DNA of 64,000 nt from Pomphorhynchus laevis (taxonomy: Eukaryota; Acanthocephala; Palaeacanthocephala; Echinorhynchida; Pomphorhynchidae), in assembly GCA_012934845.2 (NCBI GenBank), contig WNNJ02000853.1, forward strand, positions 62,001-126,000, written 5' to 3'. The position numbers and the translations under genes were made by a program. Positions 1 to 10,879 of this stretch are shown piece by piece (the stretch's first letter is position 1; each line of letters starts with the position of its first letter). A model generated the notes under the pieces. It saw only the letters and a list, made by a program, of their open reading frames with translations, was not told where the DNA came from and searched no databases.

Positions 1-329
1 CAACTAAATAATCAATACATTTGAAATGCCAATAATTCTTCAAATGCTAATAATTTCTCAACTAAATAATCAAATCGTTTAAGCTGACCCCGCCGAACGG
101 GATAAACGCTGAGAAGTAGAAATAATCAAAACATTTAAAGAGTTCAAAAATCACGATATAACTTCAGTCTTCTCTTATTTATCGAAAATATATTCCACAA
201 CAGTGTAATGTACCGCTGATTTATGTGATTCGCACTTTCAAGCCATAGCTTTCCTTTTGGATAACCTGAAGTTTTCCGCATTGAATTTTAATATTTGATT
301 CCTCTAACTAGAAGGATATCAAGGTCCAA

Positions 330-545
330 GAATTTAAATTATTTGTTTCAGAGCTCAGCCTGAAATACTTCACTTAAAAGGCATTTTATAGATGCCAATG
401 TCTTAACTACGTTCAGGTTATCTTCCAGAAAGCTCAGCCTGAGATACTTCACTTAAGAGACGTTTAATGAGCATCCTCAGAATGTATCCTAGGCACCTTA
501 ACCAACATGATTTAATGTAAAGAAGCAACGGATTTGATTCGAGAT
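330..545 (-). mobile_element. LINE 3' end scrap (RTE-like tail)
   Basis: Read on the minus strand, the stretch gives WLRCLGYILRM followed by KRLLSEVSQAELSG, which resembles the 'RWLGHVLRM..RLP' tail that ends RTE-type LINE proteins. Inside it a 30-bp unit (AGCTCAGCCTGA.ATACTTCA) is repeated at about 352 and 432 with few changes, so the scrap also holds a local duplication. Too short and decayed for a firm clade. Confidence 0.35.
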
Positions 546-1117
546 CCTCTCTAATGACGAAGATTCAAACCAATTCGATCGCATGCAATGCCATCTTTCT
601 TGCAATCATTGTCCAGAGTTCATATTCTCATAGTTTAATACATGATCGAAGTTTTAACGATAAAAGAAAGGTTGCTAGTTTGACAACAGCGAATAGGTGC
701 TGTCGAAGCCCAGCACTTACGAGATACGACTCTGACTTCCTGTCTACAATACGTACACAAATTGCACATTTTTCGACTAATAAGTATATGCCGCAGTTAT
801 CCGAAGATATTGTGGTATCCCGTATTTCATTAATACTTCACACAACTCTCTTTTGTGGAACTCACTAATGTGTTTGCTTTAGAAAAAACACATGAATTAT
901 AATTAAATATAACTACAAAAAATTAAATTACAAAAATTTCCATTGAATTTATTTAATAGGTATCTGTCATGATGATTTACATCAAAAATTAAATATAATT
1001 AAATAAATAAAGGTTTTCTTAAAAATTATAACATAAGTGAAGAAATTCAGAAACAGAACACAAAAACAGTCAGGCAAGATCTATAATCATCATCCGTATA
1101 TTTAATTGTCTTCAACT

Positions 1118-1560
1118 TATCTTACGGCCTCAGGTCCTGTGGGATCTGAGCCCCACAGCCAATCCAACACGCCGCCTTTCGACAAAACTACCCGGGGTCT
1201 TTCACCCACTCGGAGAGCCCAATCGAGGAGGACTATACTGGGTATTCGAGAGATGAGCAGCTTTAGACACCTTAGCCTTTGCTCTGGGGGACGTTCTCTA
1301 GAAAAGAAGACTAATCCCGAGATAGCCCAAGTACCTCAGAGGCGCACTTGCGTTATCCCATTCAACGACAGATGCTGGGCCCGTTGTAGATCCCATCTAG
1401 CTCTCTTCAGGATACGTTTAAGTCTACCCAGGTCTGCTTTCGCCAACCATTTCACCGTAACGGTGAACCCCAGGTGTTTTACTCAAGTCGTGAAAACAGG
1501 GAGTGGTTGATCAGTCAAAATGGAGGAGAGCGCAGAGAGTGCTAATCTCTTAAGTTAATT
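1118..1560 (-). mobile_element. LINE fragment, same family as 61428-62830
   Basis: The plus-strand text from CGGCCTCAGGTCC onward matches the right-hand part of the LINE at 61431-61860 almost base for base, through the blocks ATCTGAGCCC, CCAATCCAACACGCCGC, CCCGGGGTCT and ACGTTCTCTAGAAAAGAAG. It therefore encodes, on the minus strand, the C-terminal part of the same reverse-transcriptase polyprotein (the segment after the YADD motif). The frame is broken. GC content is visibly higher than in the flanks, marking the insert's edges at roughly 1118 and 1560. Confidence 0.8.
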
Positions 1561-2080
1561 AATATAATTACAAAAATTGCCATTATGTGTGCCGCGATAT
1601 AAATTTCATCTTTTGAATGAAAAATGCATGCGGGATAGAAAATATTCATATTTTATGATAGTGTGCCGCAAACGTTTAAATAATTTAATAGTGTGGTATC
1701 ATTCAAAAGTTATGTACCATAGCTTTACACTAGACTTTAAATAACTCATTATTACAATAGAAAATTGTGTTACTTATATATAAGATATATAATATTATAT
1801 ATCTAAATTTAATATTAAATATTTTTAATTTGAATTAGTTCAAATTAAATGAATATATTTGATTTTATAAGATAGTCATTAATTACTAATAGTGATTTAA
1901 AACGGTAGCTACTGTTAACATGTTTTCTTTAAGCATGATGGTTGTTCTTAATTCTAAGTCGTTCTCGTTTACAATTATCTTTATTAGCCTTAAATGTAAT
2001 AAAAATTAGAAAAAGAAATTTAGTTAATTTTTTTAGTTAAATTCTTCTAAATCATTTGTTCATTAAAATGTATTAATTGT
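1561..2080. other. AT-rich intergenic DNA, no gene seen
   Basis: Low-complexity A/T text with no long open frame, RNA gene or repeat that I recognise. Confidence 0.6.
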
Positions 2081-2092
2081 TGATATAACTAT

Positions 2093-2236
2093 GATCAAAA
2101 TTGAAATGGCAAGACGCCCCGCATTAGTCAGAAAATTTATTTAATTTTCGATTCCAGTTTAGAATCAACACTGGGATCGAAAATTCAATAAATTTTCTGA
2201 CTCATGCGGGGCGTCTTGCCATTTCAATTTTGATCA
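2093..2236. repeat. Near-perfect foldback element
   Basis: The first 49 bases (GATCAAAATTGAAATGGCAA ...) return as an almost perfect reverse complement ending at 2236 (... TTTCAATTTTGATC), around a centre of about 45 bases that is itself partly symmetric (TCGATTCCAG / CTGGGATCGA). The GC-rich core of the arms, GACGCCCCGCAT, is unlike the surrounding AT-rich DNA. The flanks carry a 12-bp direct repeat, TGATATAACTAT, at 2081-2092 and 2276-2287. Confidence 0.85.
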
Positions 2237-2384
2237 TTTAACATTGACCCCGAGCACCTTCCGTTTCCATGATTTTGATATAACTATATTTATGAATAAC
2301 TAGACTTTACATATCGTGATATACAACACATCAAAAGAACTTTATTTCAAAACAAATTAGTAATATGAGTTCATGAAAGTCGAT

Positions 2385-3870
2385 TCTGAGCCACCATTTT
2401 CAGTTATTCTTACCATCTTCGTTTGAATCTGCGCCAGATGATGTTCGAGTAGCTGAAAAGGATCTTTTTGGTATCGTATTCAAATGTTCTTGGTAAATTC
2501 TTCCAAACACCTCCTCTCAAACGCCGCCAGGTTTCTTATTAATCTAAGTATAGTATTATCTTTGGTATCCTATCTATTCCCATTCGTAGTACACGACCAA
2601 GGTAGCTCATGCTATTCTTTCGAACCAGATTATTTGATCGATCGGATTGATTATTGTGATTCTGCGTAGATGGTGACGCTTAAAAATGCAAACTGTTTGT
2701 GAGTTTTTCTGAACAGCATTAGGAGCCATAGAGCTGCACTGGGCGAACAACATACGAGAATATACTCACACTTTTGTCGTAGAAGATACATTGGTATCGT
2801 GCCAGAGATGTTAACAACGTGAAAAGGCGATACCGGATTTTATTATCCGAGTCCGAATGTTGCTAACGCAACGGCGATCATCGGTAAATATTGAATCGAG
2901 ATACGTGAAAGATTGCACATGCTCAATACCATCGATAAGAAGTTTATAGCGAGTATCTTGCATTTTGGTATAGCCCGTATATTACGTACAACCCGTATAT
3001 TCCTACTTCTTTGTCTATACGGGTCTGCTATACGCAGTAAATTTACTGATAACTCTGCCATTACGACGAGATCATCCGCTTATAAAAAAGTAACATATTG
3101 CTCGGATGTAACCGAATAGCCTCGTTGTGCTGATCAAGCGTTTCGCATAAGAGATGATCAATAACGATGTTTAACAATTCTGGTGACATCATACATCCCC
3201 GTCGAACACATAAACTGACAATGAATGGATTTCCAATGCAACTCCCTTCGCGCACAACTGACAGAGTATTTTCATACGTTGCACTGTTAATTTCGCGCAG
3301 GCGCGTATGAATGCCTAAGGTATGGATGAGTCTCCAGATGACTAGTCAATTTATTTAGTCAAACGTCAATTTGAAATCCAAGAATAATAATACCATGGGC
3401 TGATGATGCTATTGACTGAAATTTATCAATACGCGAAGGGTAAAAATATCATCAATGCATCCTCGGTTAAGTCAACATCCAGTTTGGTTTTCCCTGATTT
3501 GGATTTTCCTTAATGATCTGATTATATTTAGGATTACGGTTTTCAGAATGTTGTATACAATCGGTTGAAGCAATACAATCGCTCGGTAATCCGAGCACAA
3601 TGAAGTGTCCCATTTTTTAGTATTGGAATTATTACTGATTCTGCCATTTCGAGGGAATTTGATTCCAAATGCACCGGAACAGCTCCAACATTTACTCTAC
3701 AACATCATGCTTGATTCATCGACCATGTTGCTTTATGAATTCAGGATATATTTGATCAAGTTCTGTAGATTTTCCTCACTTTAGTGCGCTAACCACTTAA
3801 CTAATCTCACTACTCGTTGGGAAATTTCTGCTAATTTCTGATACATCCGTATACACGGGATATATATGAG
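2385..3870 (-). mobile_element. Decayed LINE reverse transcriptase fragment
   Basis: On the minus strand, pieces of a LINE polyprotein appear in order with frame changes. First comes a palm-entry block near 3790 (VVSALKGKSTELDQIYPEFIK). Then the 'RQGC..SP' block follows near 3200 (LCVRRGCMMSPELLNIVID), then VRPVQLYGS near 2710 and a 'LGRVLRMG.DRIP' tail near 2550. That order and the tail motif fit the RTE/Lian-like branch of APE-type LINEs. No endonuclease is seen. The copy is old, with many breaks. Confidence 0.6.
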
Positions 3871-3879
3871 GTCTTAGAA

Positions 3880-4380
3880 ATATGGTGTTGTTGCTCGAGC
3901 ATGTTGGAGTGTATATCTTCTGGTAGATATTTGTAATTAATATTTATTAAAATATCAATAAATATTTATTAAAAATTTGTTAAAAATATTCAAAAGCAAT
4001 ATATTTTTAATGTGTTTCTTCGAAAATATTTATTTCAAAGTATATTTTCATTTAAAAATTGTATTTAGACAATTTATAATGAATATAATTATATATAAAT
4101 GCTAATCAGAATTAAAGATTTCAGAAACTCAATTGTTTGACCGATTTAATAAGTATTAAATACATCGTATATTTTAAATCAAATATATTTAACATTAATT
4201 TATTTTACATTAATTTATGAAATAAATTTAAATAATGTGTTTGAAATGTTATTTCTGTTTTTTATAATGTTTTTATTTTTTGTTTTTCGTATTAATTTGA
4301 CAGAAAACGACTATTCGTCATATTAAGGTAATTTTTCGTTTGCGTTTATTCCAAAAAAGTTTTAATTTATTATAGAAAGC
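3880..4380. other. AT-rich intergenic DNA, no gene seen
   Basis: Runs of ATTTATTAAAAAT-type text. I see no coding or structural signal. Confidence 0.6.
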
Positions 4381-4394
4381 TTTAATTTTTTGAC

Positions 4395-4495
4395 ACGCGG
4401 GGCTCGGCTTTTCTGTCGAGCCACTAGTGGCCAAATAGCTAAAGCGTGTGTGTTGCAAACTCTATGTACTGGGTTTAAACCTCGAACATGTACTC
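4395..4495 (+). repeat. Possible tRNA-derived SINE head
   Basis: A GC-richer island with an A-box-like TAGCTAAAGCG at about 4436 and, 35 bases later, a B-box-like GGGTTTAAACC at about 4470. This is the spacing expected in the tRNA-like head of a SINE. The acceptor stem is not clean, so a functional tRNA gene is unlikely. Only one copy was noticed here. Confidence 0.35.
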
Positions 4496-4784
4496 TCTAT
4501 TTACTTCTCTGTAAGCACACGTCAAAGCCACAATATCGCGTTTTCAAAAAACGTAGAGGCACCCGATGATAAAGCGGGTTCACTCTTCATTGCTATTTTT
4601 GTTACCTTTATCACTGATTTTTTATTCAACGGTGCAATTTCTTGCAAGTGAGCTTAATGAATATCATGATGTTGATTATCATGGCAGTTGAATTAGCAAA
4701 AATAGTTTCCAAAAGTTGTTTTGTAATTTTGTTTAAAACGCAAATCAAAATAAATTCAATAGAATCCAATAAAATAATCAGATT

Positions 4785-5210
4785 GTGTTAGAACCATTAA
4801 TGTTTAAACCAAAAAATGTGATGGAATCTACAGATTTTATCACATTGAATATAGTTTACTCGAAGAACAAATATTATCTGGAAAACTTGTATCGAATCTT
4901 TACTGAATTTAAAGAGCAAATTGGTGCTATAGAACGCGCGACATTTATACCTTTAATTGTGTCGACTCAAGGTGACATGAGTGTGGAGACTGAACGGCTA
5001 GTGAAGAGGCTCGCAAAAGTCCTTTCGGAGCGTCACCAGAGCAATTATGCTGATAACCTTGCCAGGATCCGGAGAATCATAGGTTGTGCGATAGTGCGTG
5101 CTAATTCCTGGTGTTTCGGGAATTGGAGTGATCCAATCGGAAATCACCCAAGCAGCATTCTTATGATGGACGACTACGTGCCCCGCGATCAAGGAATGGA
5201 ACGCCCGTAA
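4785..5210 (+). mobile_element. C-terminal tail of the knuckle-nuclease RT family
   Basis: An open frame whose second half reads GAIERATFIPLIVSTQGDMS and, after a short gap, VKRLAKVLSE and ADNLARIRRIIG. This matches the last conserved block of the retroelement at 10880-13725 (E.S.F.PLIF...GG......VIKRIA) and recurs at 26825-27095 and 55206-55440. The family ends with this domain just after its nuclease-like block. The copy is 5'-truncated: the RT and knuckle are absent upstream. The N-terminal 40 residues do not match the family and may be unrelated flanking sequence that happens to be open. Not a host gene. Confidence 0.6.
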
Positions 5211-5259
5211 GGGTATTCTGATCCGCCATGGTCGCCTTGTGTATGCGTTGTCAGTCGAT

Positions 5260-6940
5260 TAAGATATGTTTTAGCAAATCTGTTGCCCGATATGGGACAT
5301 TTTACGCTTAACGTTTGTTTTACTTGAATGTTCTTAAATAAATTACAACAATTAAAAATATTATTAGTTTAAAAAAATAATATTTTTGCAATATTATTTA
5401 TATGTTGAAAATGTTTTTACAAGAGAAAAACATTTTTCTCGCTAAAACATTATTCAGCAAAAATAAATTGTATTTGTATTTCTCTTAATATTAAATTTAC
5501 GAATGCTTACCACTTTAAGTATCACATGTCAAATGTTTTTCAGCCAATTGCGCTCCCACAATGAATATAAATATAAATATAAACGAATAGCCGCTATACT
5601 AGAGAAATAATTTTAATTTCAATTTTGTAATTTAAATAATATTTAGTAATTTGATAGATATATTAAATCTTGTGTTTGAATAAAGATAATTGATCTTTAG
5701 GTTAAACTAGAACTTTTTAATATTGTATGCTTATTTTTCAAATAAGCTAAAATTATATAATTTTAACTTAATTTCTAAAATATAAGATAATAGTCAATTA
5801 TCATTGTTCAATATACACAGAAGTCATTTAGCACAGAAATCATCGCATCAATAAAATTATACCCATTAAGAAGTAATTTTTCTTAATTTAGACTAGTGAC
5901 GAATTAAGGTGTCTGCTTAATAATGTGTATTCATTTTGAAGCATAGACCAAAATGACACAGTTGTCACGATAAATAAGTTTAATGTGCATTGATGCATCT
6001 AAAATAAATAGAATTCTAAATATTTAATAAAATAATAGCATTGTGAAACTTGCATTAAATTAGACATTACATTTTTATAAAAATATAAATAAGTATTTAT
6101 TTAAATACTTATATACTTAAATATACTTATATATTATATACTTATATACTTAAATAAATAATTAATATTTATTTTAATATTTATTTAAACATAAATATGT
6201 TTATTTTAATAAATATTATAGCCATAACTTCAGTCTTTGAATATAGAACTGGTTTTTAAGTTGATCAATATTTGAAAGTTTACAACTAATATATCAAAGC
6301 AGAAAATATGATTTTGTAATTATTAATTCTGATCAAGAAAACATATTTTTAAAACAAAAAATTGGATTAAGTTTTTATAATTTAAATAGTAATTTAAATA
6401 AATTTTATTAATTTTTAACTCTTGATAAGCCTTTCTTATTGCACGATTTAGAACATTATAAAATGTAGTATAATTTAAATACGGCAGAGATTTAAATTTT
6501 TATTTTGATAAAAGTCTATGTACAGATAAAAATACATTAATATTGTAAAATATAATAAAAGTAAATATAAAAAGTGAGAATAAATTATAAAAAGTGCATT
6601 AAAAATATATATTTTTATTGTATTTAGTATAATACAATTTCTAATTTATATAAAATAAGATATTTATATAAATATTTATATATTAAATATTTATATTTTT
6701 TACAAAATTATAATTTATGAATTTTTATTAATATAATTACACAACATACAGATGAATATATAAATATGAATATTTTAATATATTTATATACCTAAAGGCG
6801 CAGTACACTATATGTAAAAGGTGAAATACACCAAATGTTTATAATTAAATATTTATTATAGTCAAAACGAGTAATCATTGAATAATTGTATCAAATTACA
6901 CAATTATATATTTGCATATAAAATGGCTTCATAAATAAAA
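5260..6940. other. Long AT-rich spacer, no gene seen
   Basis: Very AT-rich text including short local repeats of TTATATACTTA near 6105-6150 and many ATTTATATAAAT runs. No coding exon, RNA gene or clear transposon was recognised. Confidence 0.6.
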
Positions 6941-6952
6941 ATATCATCATTG

Positions 6953-7385
6953 GTAGCCACGAAAGAATCGACAAAACGACAACTAATACCATTTTGTAAT
7001 TGTTGTGATCCATCAGTCCCTCCCACTGCTGGATTTAGAGGAAGACCGGCAGACGGCACGAGTATGTCACAACATACTAGATTGCTGGAACAATGTCTAT
7101 TAATCTAAGTATTACAAGCCTTATTGGCTCGACATGCTTCACCAAAAAGGATCATCAGCAAACAACACTGGCTAATACCAGCGCAATCACTAATATCTGC
7201 CATCTTCGTGAATCTATGCATTTCTTGATTGTTTCGTGGGAAGAGGTCTATCATCAGTGTGGCGGCCGCGAAAGAATCGACAAAACAATAACTAGCACCG
7301 TTTTTCGTCATTGTTTTGACTTATCAGTGCCGGTAATCTCCCAATGCTGGATGCAGAGGAGTACCGGCCGTCGTCACGAAAATAA
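6953..7385 (+). repeat. Pair of diverged direct repeats
   Basis: The unit starting ACGAAAGAATCGACAAAACG at about 6958 returns as GCGAAAGAATCGACAAAACA at about 7267. Each is followed within 100 bases by a matching CTGGAT...AGAGGA...ACCGG block. The two units are about 130 bases long, 310 bases apart and clearly diverged. The 150 bases between them stay open on both strands but show no motif I recognise. They may be the two ends, or two copies, of an unidentified element. Confidence 0.5.
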
Positions 7386-7661
7386 AAATAAAAAAATGAA
7401 GTGCTTTGATAAACTATTTTATTAAATAATTTTATTTATATAAAATTATTCTGCTCTGACATAAAACTAAAATAAACACCTAATCTCAATTGATTAAAAT
7501 ATCGACTTTAATTTACATTATACTTCTTTGATTTACTTTCCTTTTTATCGTTAATTCTCACGATGCACATTAGAAACTAACGATTGTTGTATTTTACATA
7601 TAATTATTCTAAAGTATTTAATTAATTATTAAGTCATTTTTATAATTGTATCTTTATACAG

Positions 7662-8178
7662 GACAGAATCATTAAATAGGAGTACAGTTTCACTCAAGCC
7701 TTCTTCAATTATACATGGATCTCAGAAAAAGACTATTAGCAATGGTACAACAATCAATGTTAAGGTTGGATCTTCACAAAATAACAATGGTAATGGTGAA
7801 TTGCCCAGCTCTGAACACGTAGTGAAGAACTCAATAAGTACTAAAGCTCATTCACTAATTAGTAGAATTCGTTATAGATCGTCATCTACTGCTACTAAAA
7901 CGCAGAATGCCGAAAGGCCCAATCGGAAGGATTCAAAATTACCGCTTCCTGTTATTTCAAAGCCATCGCAATACTATGCAAAAACCGAGGTCTTAAATGA
8001 AGCGACATTAACGTCAAATAAATTAGCAGAAGAATGCAATAACGTGTATGACCAACAACGGAAATCCGGGCAAGAGCAACAACGGTTTGGCGAAGAACAC
8101 ATGAATATGATATTGAACAAGGCAACATCTACATCCAGACCTTTAATGATGAATTCTTTCGACGAGAGTGATTATTGA
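7662..8178 (+). CDS. Probable 3'-terminal exon of an unidentified host gene
   Basis: A 517-bp open stretch preceded by a good acceptor (TATCTTTATACAG, ending 7661) and closed by TGA at 8176-8178. The first base completes a codon from an upstream exon I could not find. The encoded tail of about 171 residues is rich in Ser, Asn, Lys and Gln (for example SLKPSSIIHGSQKKTISNG, then VKVGSSQNNNGNGELPSSE), with no cysteine cluster, membrane segment or catalytic motif except one isolated Cys. It ends FDESDY. The codon use and lack of internal stops over 171 residues in DNA this AT-rich argue for a real exon. It looks like a disordered C-terminal tail; the function is unknown. Confidence 0.6.
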
Positions 8179-8734
8179 ATTGATTTATTATACAAACTGC
8201 AGTATTATTATATTGTTTGACTTTATTTTCAATTTAAAGTTTTTTTGTACCTGATTGTAAATTGGATTCAGCGTCATAAAATTTCTAATAATTTCTCGCC
8301 TACCATTTTTCCTTGAATGCGTCCTGAGGGTTCTCTGTACGAATATACTCGCGAATATAATAAAAATTCCTGAAGGCTCTCTATACGCGCGAATATAATA
8401 AAAACTACTTTTATCCTATTTATTGATTCTATTTATTGGTAAATTATTGATCCTATTTATTTATCCTATTATTTATTAATCCTATTTATTGTAAAATTAT
8501 ATCAAAATTCTAAAAATATTTTTTTTTCAATTTTATTAATATTTATATTTATTTTCGCCAGTATTTTTATAAACATAGAAAATTAATTTTATCTTTAAAC
8601 ATTCAACGAAAACATTTTATCAATAAAATCACAATTGTTAGTAAAAAACCTTTGGAAATTACCAAAAAATGTAGGAAAAGACAAATGCGTAAATAGAAAA
8701 ATGAATAAAAATTTATAAGTTACGAGTTCGTACC

Positions 8735-8830
8735 AGTGGCGATCGAAACGCTAAGTGCAGTAGGCTCAAAGGCAGCGTTGTTCCTCGGGACACACAAAAA
8801 ATAGGCCGTCTCAGACGACTATTCAAAATT
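8735..8830 (+). mobile_element. Retroelement tail fragment (short copy)
   Basis: The read-through YEFVPVAIETLSAVGSKAAL is nearly the same as the reading at 9870-9960, and the DNA starts identically (TTACGAGTTCGTACCA). In LINE-like RT polyproteins of many invertebrates a block of this form (FVP...ET.G..G..A) lies near the C-terminus. Only the first 30 or so residues remain. Confidence 0.5.
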
Positions 8831-9869
8831 GAAATATTTTCCATCTCTCAATCGGTAAAACAGCCCAGAAATACTTATTTTATAAATGCTTCTTGACATA
8901 GAAGCATTTATATTTAATATTAAGTCAAATATTTCCTTTATAGACATAGTAATTAAGTAATCGTCCATAAATTCCAAAACTAAAATTTATGGAAGCCTCA
9001 ATTAATTTTTATAAATTAATTCATGAACCAATATTAATTCATTAAATCATAATAATTTTATACAAACCCTTTCAACAGCAACTGGCATAAGTATATTAAC
9101 ATAATATAATGAAAAATTTGAAAATTTAAAAAATTGTTGACAAGTTTTTGTAATTCTTTGAAAAGTATTTATTTAAGATTATTTAATACTGTAAATTCAG
9201 AATGAATTAGCAACAATACTGACACTGTATATCTTACAAAACTTAGCGATTTGACCATTTGTATTGATAGATATTGAAATCTTCTGTTAACATTTTAATT
9301 TAATTAATTGTAGGTATCGCGGTGGTAATTCGCATAATATGCAGTTGGATATGCAAACAATGCGAGCATGAGAAGATGGATTATTTCACATTGTATTTTC
9401 TATATAATGCGTTATAGAATTCTTTATAGAATGAGTGATATGCTTGTGACATTGTTGAGCATTTTACAGACAAAAAATTTAAAATCACTAACCAAATAAA
9501 AGAATAAACGGTGCAGCACAAGTTTTTATTGAAAACAAGTTTCTCGTTATGTGTACGTATCCAATAAGTTATGACTTGATTTGTAGGTTAGTCGATTAAT
9601 CATTTGCAATTTTAGTATCAATACATTATCCAAAACGAATCTGAGATTTTCTTAATCAAAATCGCAAAATTTGTAAATTTTAACTCTAATTAAAATATTA
9701 TTTTTGAATAAGATTTATCTGAAGTTTATACCGAATTTTTTACATACTTTTACACATATAACGTATTTTAAATAATTGACATTTGACTTATATTAAAGAT
9801 TACTAATTTCAATCTTTAAATTAATATTTTAATTTAAGTTAGATAATACAGAGATATCGATATCAGCGA

Positions 9870-10095
9870 TTACGAGTTCGTACCATTGACGATCGAGAAG
9901 ATTGGTGCTGTGGGCTCGAACTCAGCGTCGTTTCTCGGAGGCGCTGAAAAATAGGCTGGTTCGGACGACTGGCAACAAGCGGTCATCGTCCTAGCTCATG
10001 CAGCGAATCAGTGCGGCGATTGCATAGGGCAACGCCGCCTGTTTTTTGGAGGTCGCCGAAGACACTACATTGCCCATATTCTGAACTTGATTGAA
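9870..10095 (+). mobile_element. Retroelement tail fragment (longer copy)
   Basis: Begins with the same ACGAGTTCGTACCA as the copy at 8735 and reads YEFVPLTIEKIGAVGSNSAS. After a frame change it reads LMQRISAAIA then GNAACFLEVAEDT. The blocks 'FVP..IE..G..G' and 'QRIS.AI..GNAA' in this order are a conserved C-terminal ending of LINE-like RT polyproteins. At least one frameshift and one stop break it. Whether it belongs to the same family as 10880-13725 or to a sister family is not decided. Confidence 0.55.
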
Positions 10096-10099
10096 ACTA

Positions 10100-10860
10100 T
10101 AAATTTATTCATTTTAAAAAGTTAGATAATTTAATTAGTAAAAAATAATATTCGGACCATTTACTTTCCAGAATTTTATATTAGCAAATTAATGTGTAGT
10201 AAAATACAATAAATTTTGCCGACAAAAACCACATCCACAGGTTAAGTGGATAATAAATATCTCCACAATATTTTAAAAAATTATGATAATTGCACAATTG
10301 CTCGATTGCGTTCATCACGTGGGAATAAAAGCTATGCTGAATGCCTGTGTGGCCTCAGAAGGTCCATAAGTTTGCTGCTGTGTCGTGCTGCCTCACATGC
10401 AATCAGAGGGTGCCGGTCGACTAGGGGTCACCCATATAGTCGTGGATCCGAACGGATGGATGATTCTAATGTTTTAGAATAAATAATAATACATAACAAT
10501 GTTAAATGTATATTGGCCCATTTGAGGGAACCATATGTTGTAATTAATAATATATTTAAAAAAAATCTATCTCTTATTAAAAAAATAAAAAAAATAATAA
10601 TTTAAATTAATAATATTATATTTATTATTAAAATAATAATAACACGTTGCGCTCGAAGATCGGGTCAGGCTGACGAGGATGGTTTCTAGATGCCTCCGAG
10701 CGTTGCGCTCTGCACGTAATCGCCCAGTCATACGTGAAGACTAGGATGAATTTACAGGGCCTTCACCAACTTCTTATGACACTGCTATTATTTTTATTGG
10801 TTGTTATTTTTCAGACACTTTATTTTTCATAATAATAAAATAAATATTATTATTTTAATA
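10100..10860. other. Intergenic DNA, no supported gene
   Basis: Mixed text with one GC-richer island (10300-10470) and another (10645-10760). A 78-codon open frame at 10246-10482 shows no family resemblance and I do not call it. The second island may be the 5' remnant of the retroelement that follows. Confidence 0.5.
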
Positions 10861-10879
10861 ATATTAACTGTAAAAGAAT

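Noticed and set aside
554-868. 104-codon open frame starting MTKIQTNSIAC with a hydrophobic N-terminus
   Set aside because: No family motif, no acceptor or signal context, and a composition expected by chance. A signal-peptide-like start alone is not enough.
1106-1510. 134-codon plus-strand open frame in the GC-rich block
   Set aside because: It is the antisense shadow of the LINE fragment coded on the minus strand.
4395-4495. Functional tRNA gene
   Set aside because: A- and B-box-like words are present but no closed acceptor stem or anticodon arm can be drawn; SINE head kept as a tentative call.
5990-6190. Repeated ATACTTATATA units as a possible CRISPR-like or satellite array
   Set aside because: Units are irregular simple sequence without constant spacers; the genome is eukaryotic.
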